The notes below the pieces were generated by a model. That model was not told where the DNA came from, did no database searches, and was given only the letters and a program-made list of their open reading frames with translations. From contig VGRU01000233.1 in NCBI GenBank assembly GCA_016875255.1, forward strand, positions 1 to 5,520: a stretch of DNA of 5,520 bases, read 5' to 3'. Position numbers and translations under genes: made by a program. This document shows positions 5,307-5,520 of the stretch, piece by piece; position 1 is the stretch's first letter; every line of letters starts with the position of its first letter. This stretch comes from Deltaproteobacteria bacterium (GTDB lineage Bacteria; Desulfobacterota; BSN033; UBA1163).

Positions 5307-5520
5307 TTATGCTTCAACTGGCAAGACTTTTCTGTCCTTCAACCTCACATAACCATGATGGGTGATTCTCAGGTGGGGGATGGCAGCGGTGCTGAGCGTG
5401 TCTATGGTGAGGGTGGGCTTCTCCCATTTCACTCCGTTCTTACTTAAGGATTCTTCCAGATGTTTTGTTTCATCTCTTATGGTCTCCATCGGTTTCAGCG
5501 ACATCAGCCCGCAGAGCGGG
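5307..5520 (-). CDS. Probable adenine deaminase, C-terminal 70 residues (partial, continues past right edge)
   Basis: The frame is open from the window edge to TAA at 5307-5309. Adenine deaminase (amidohydrolase superfamily) converts adenine to hypoxanthine plus ammonia in purine salvage. The fragment begins PLCGLMSLKP and ends with TLSTAAIPHLRITHHGYVRL (residues 42-61) and a short tail KDRKVLPVEA. This follows the C-terminal pattern of the Ade family: a (L)P-x-x-GLMS motif, a charged helix of about 30 residues, then the T-L-S-x-x-x-x-P-x-IP-x-L-(K/R)-(I/L)-T-x-x-G-x-V segment. The metal-binding barrel residues are outside the window, so the call rests on the tail alone; a related amidohydrolase is possible. 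The in-frame ATG at 5504 is internal, not the start, because the GLMS motif spans it. It is upstream of, and on the same strand as, the accessory genes, with a gap of about 150 bp. Confidence 0.6.
   Translation of the reverse strand, partial: PLCGLMSLKPMETIRDETKHLEESLSKNGVKWEKPTLTIDTLSTAAIPHLRITHHGYVRLKDRKVLPVEA

Noticed and set aside
5036..5317. 93-codon minus-strand frame spanning the relic region
   Set aside because: It needs a TTG start overlapping the deaminase stop. Its second half is the hsdM relic read in the wrong frame, and its first half covers the promoter and AT-rich spacer.
5508..5520. CCCGC-AGA-GCGGG hairpin at the right edge
   Set aside because: It lies within the deaminase coding sequence over its conserved motif and is explained by codon content.
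1..5520. CRISPR arrays, tRNA or rRNA genes, riboswitches, integrase or transposase genes, replication origin
   Set aside because: Looked for on both strands; no regularly spaced repeats, cloverleaf, known aptamer core, recombinase-like protein or iteron cluster was found.

Overview
The window reads as chromosomal DNA of a free-living bacterium of medium G+C content. Strong AGGAGG-type ribosome binding sites and sigma-70-like promoters precede most genes. The gene set (PEP synthase plus pyruvate phosphate dikinase, a DUF433/DUF5615 toxin-antitoxin pair, a type I restriction remnant) would fit Desulfobacterota, Nitrospirota or a related anaerobe-rich phylum. That placement is inference, because no phylogenetic marker is present.

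Layout. (1) 1-872, minus strand: N-terminal part of phosphoenolpyruvate synthase (ppsA), running off the left edge, with a good promoter and RBS. (2) 873-1402: a divergent intergenic region of about 530 bp with no credible gene. It holds the ppsA promoter, two adjacent hairpins built from related arms, and a 155-bp segment bounded by 15-bp imperfect inverted repeats with a third hairpin inside. (3) 1403-4219, plus strand: complete pyruvate phosphate dikinase (ppdK), 938 aa, with all catalytic residues, a roughly 48-residue helical insertion and several substitutions at motif positions that are normally invariant. (4) 4294-4902, minus strand: a two-gene operon, DUF433 antitoxin then DUF5615 PIN-like toxin, convergent with ppdK. 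(5) 4998-5159, minus strand: a 53-codon relic of the N-terminus of a type I restriction-modification methylase (hsdM), still with a promoter-like sequence, cut off by a stop codon. (6) 5307-5520, minus strand: C-terminal end of a probable adenine deaminase, running off the right edge.

How it fits together. PpsA and PpdK both interconvert pyruvate and PEP. PpsA spends ATP to AMP and phosphate and is in practice one-way toward PEP; PpdK uses ATP plus phosphate, yields AMP plus pyrophosphate, and is reversible. Divergent transcription from one intergenic region makes this a pyruvate/PEP node where the two enzymes could be regulated together or in opposition. The stretch between ppdK and the adenine deaminase gene (about 4.3-5.3 kb) is a small accessory pocket: a decayed restriction-modification gene followed by a toxin-antitoxin pair between two housekeeping genes, a pattern typical of a defence-gene turnover site. 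I did not find a clearly new biological system. The most unusual points are the divergent PpdK sequence, the hsdM relic beside the toxin-antitoxin pair, and the repeat-rich ppsA/ppdK intergenic region.
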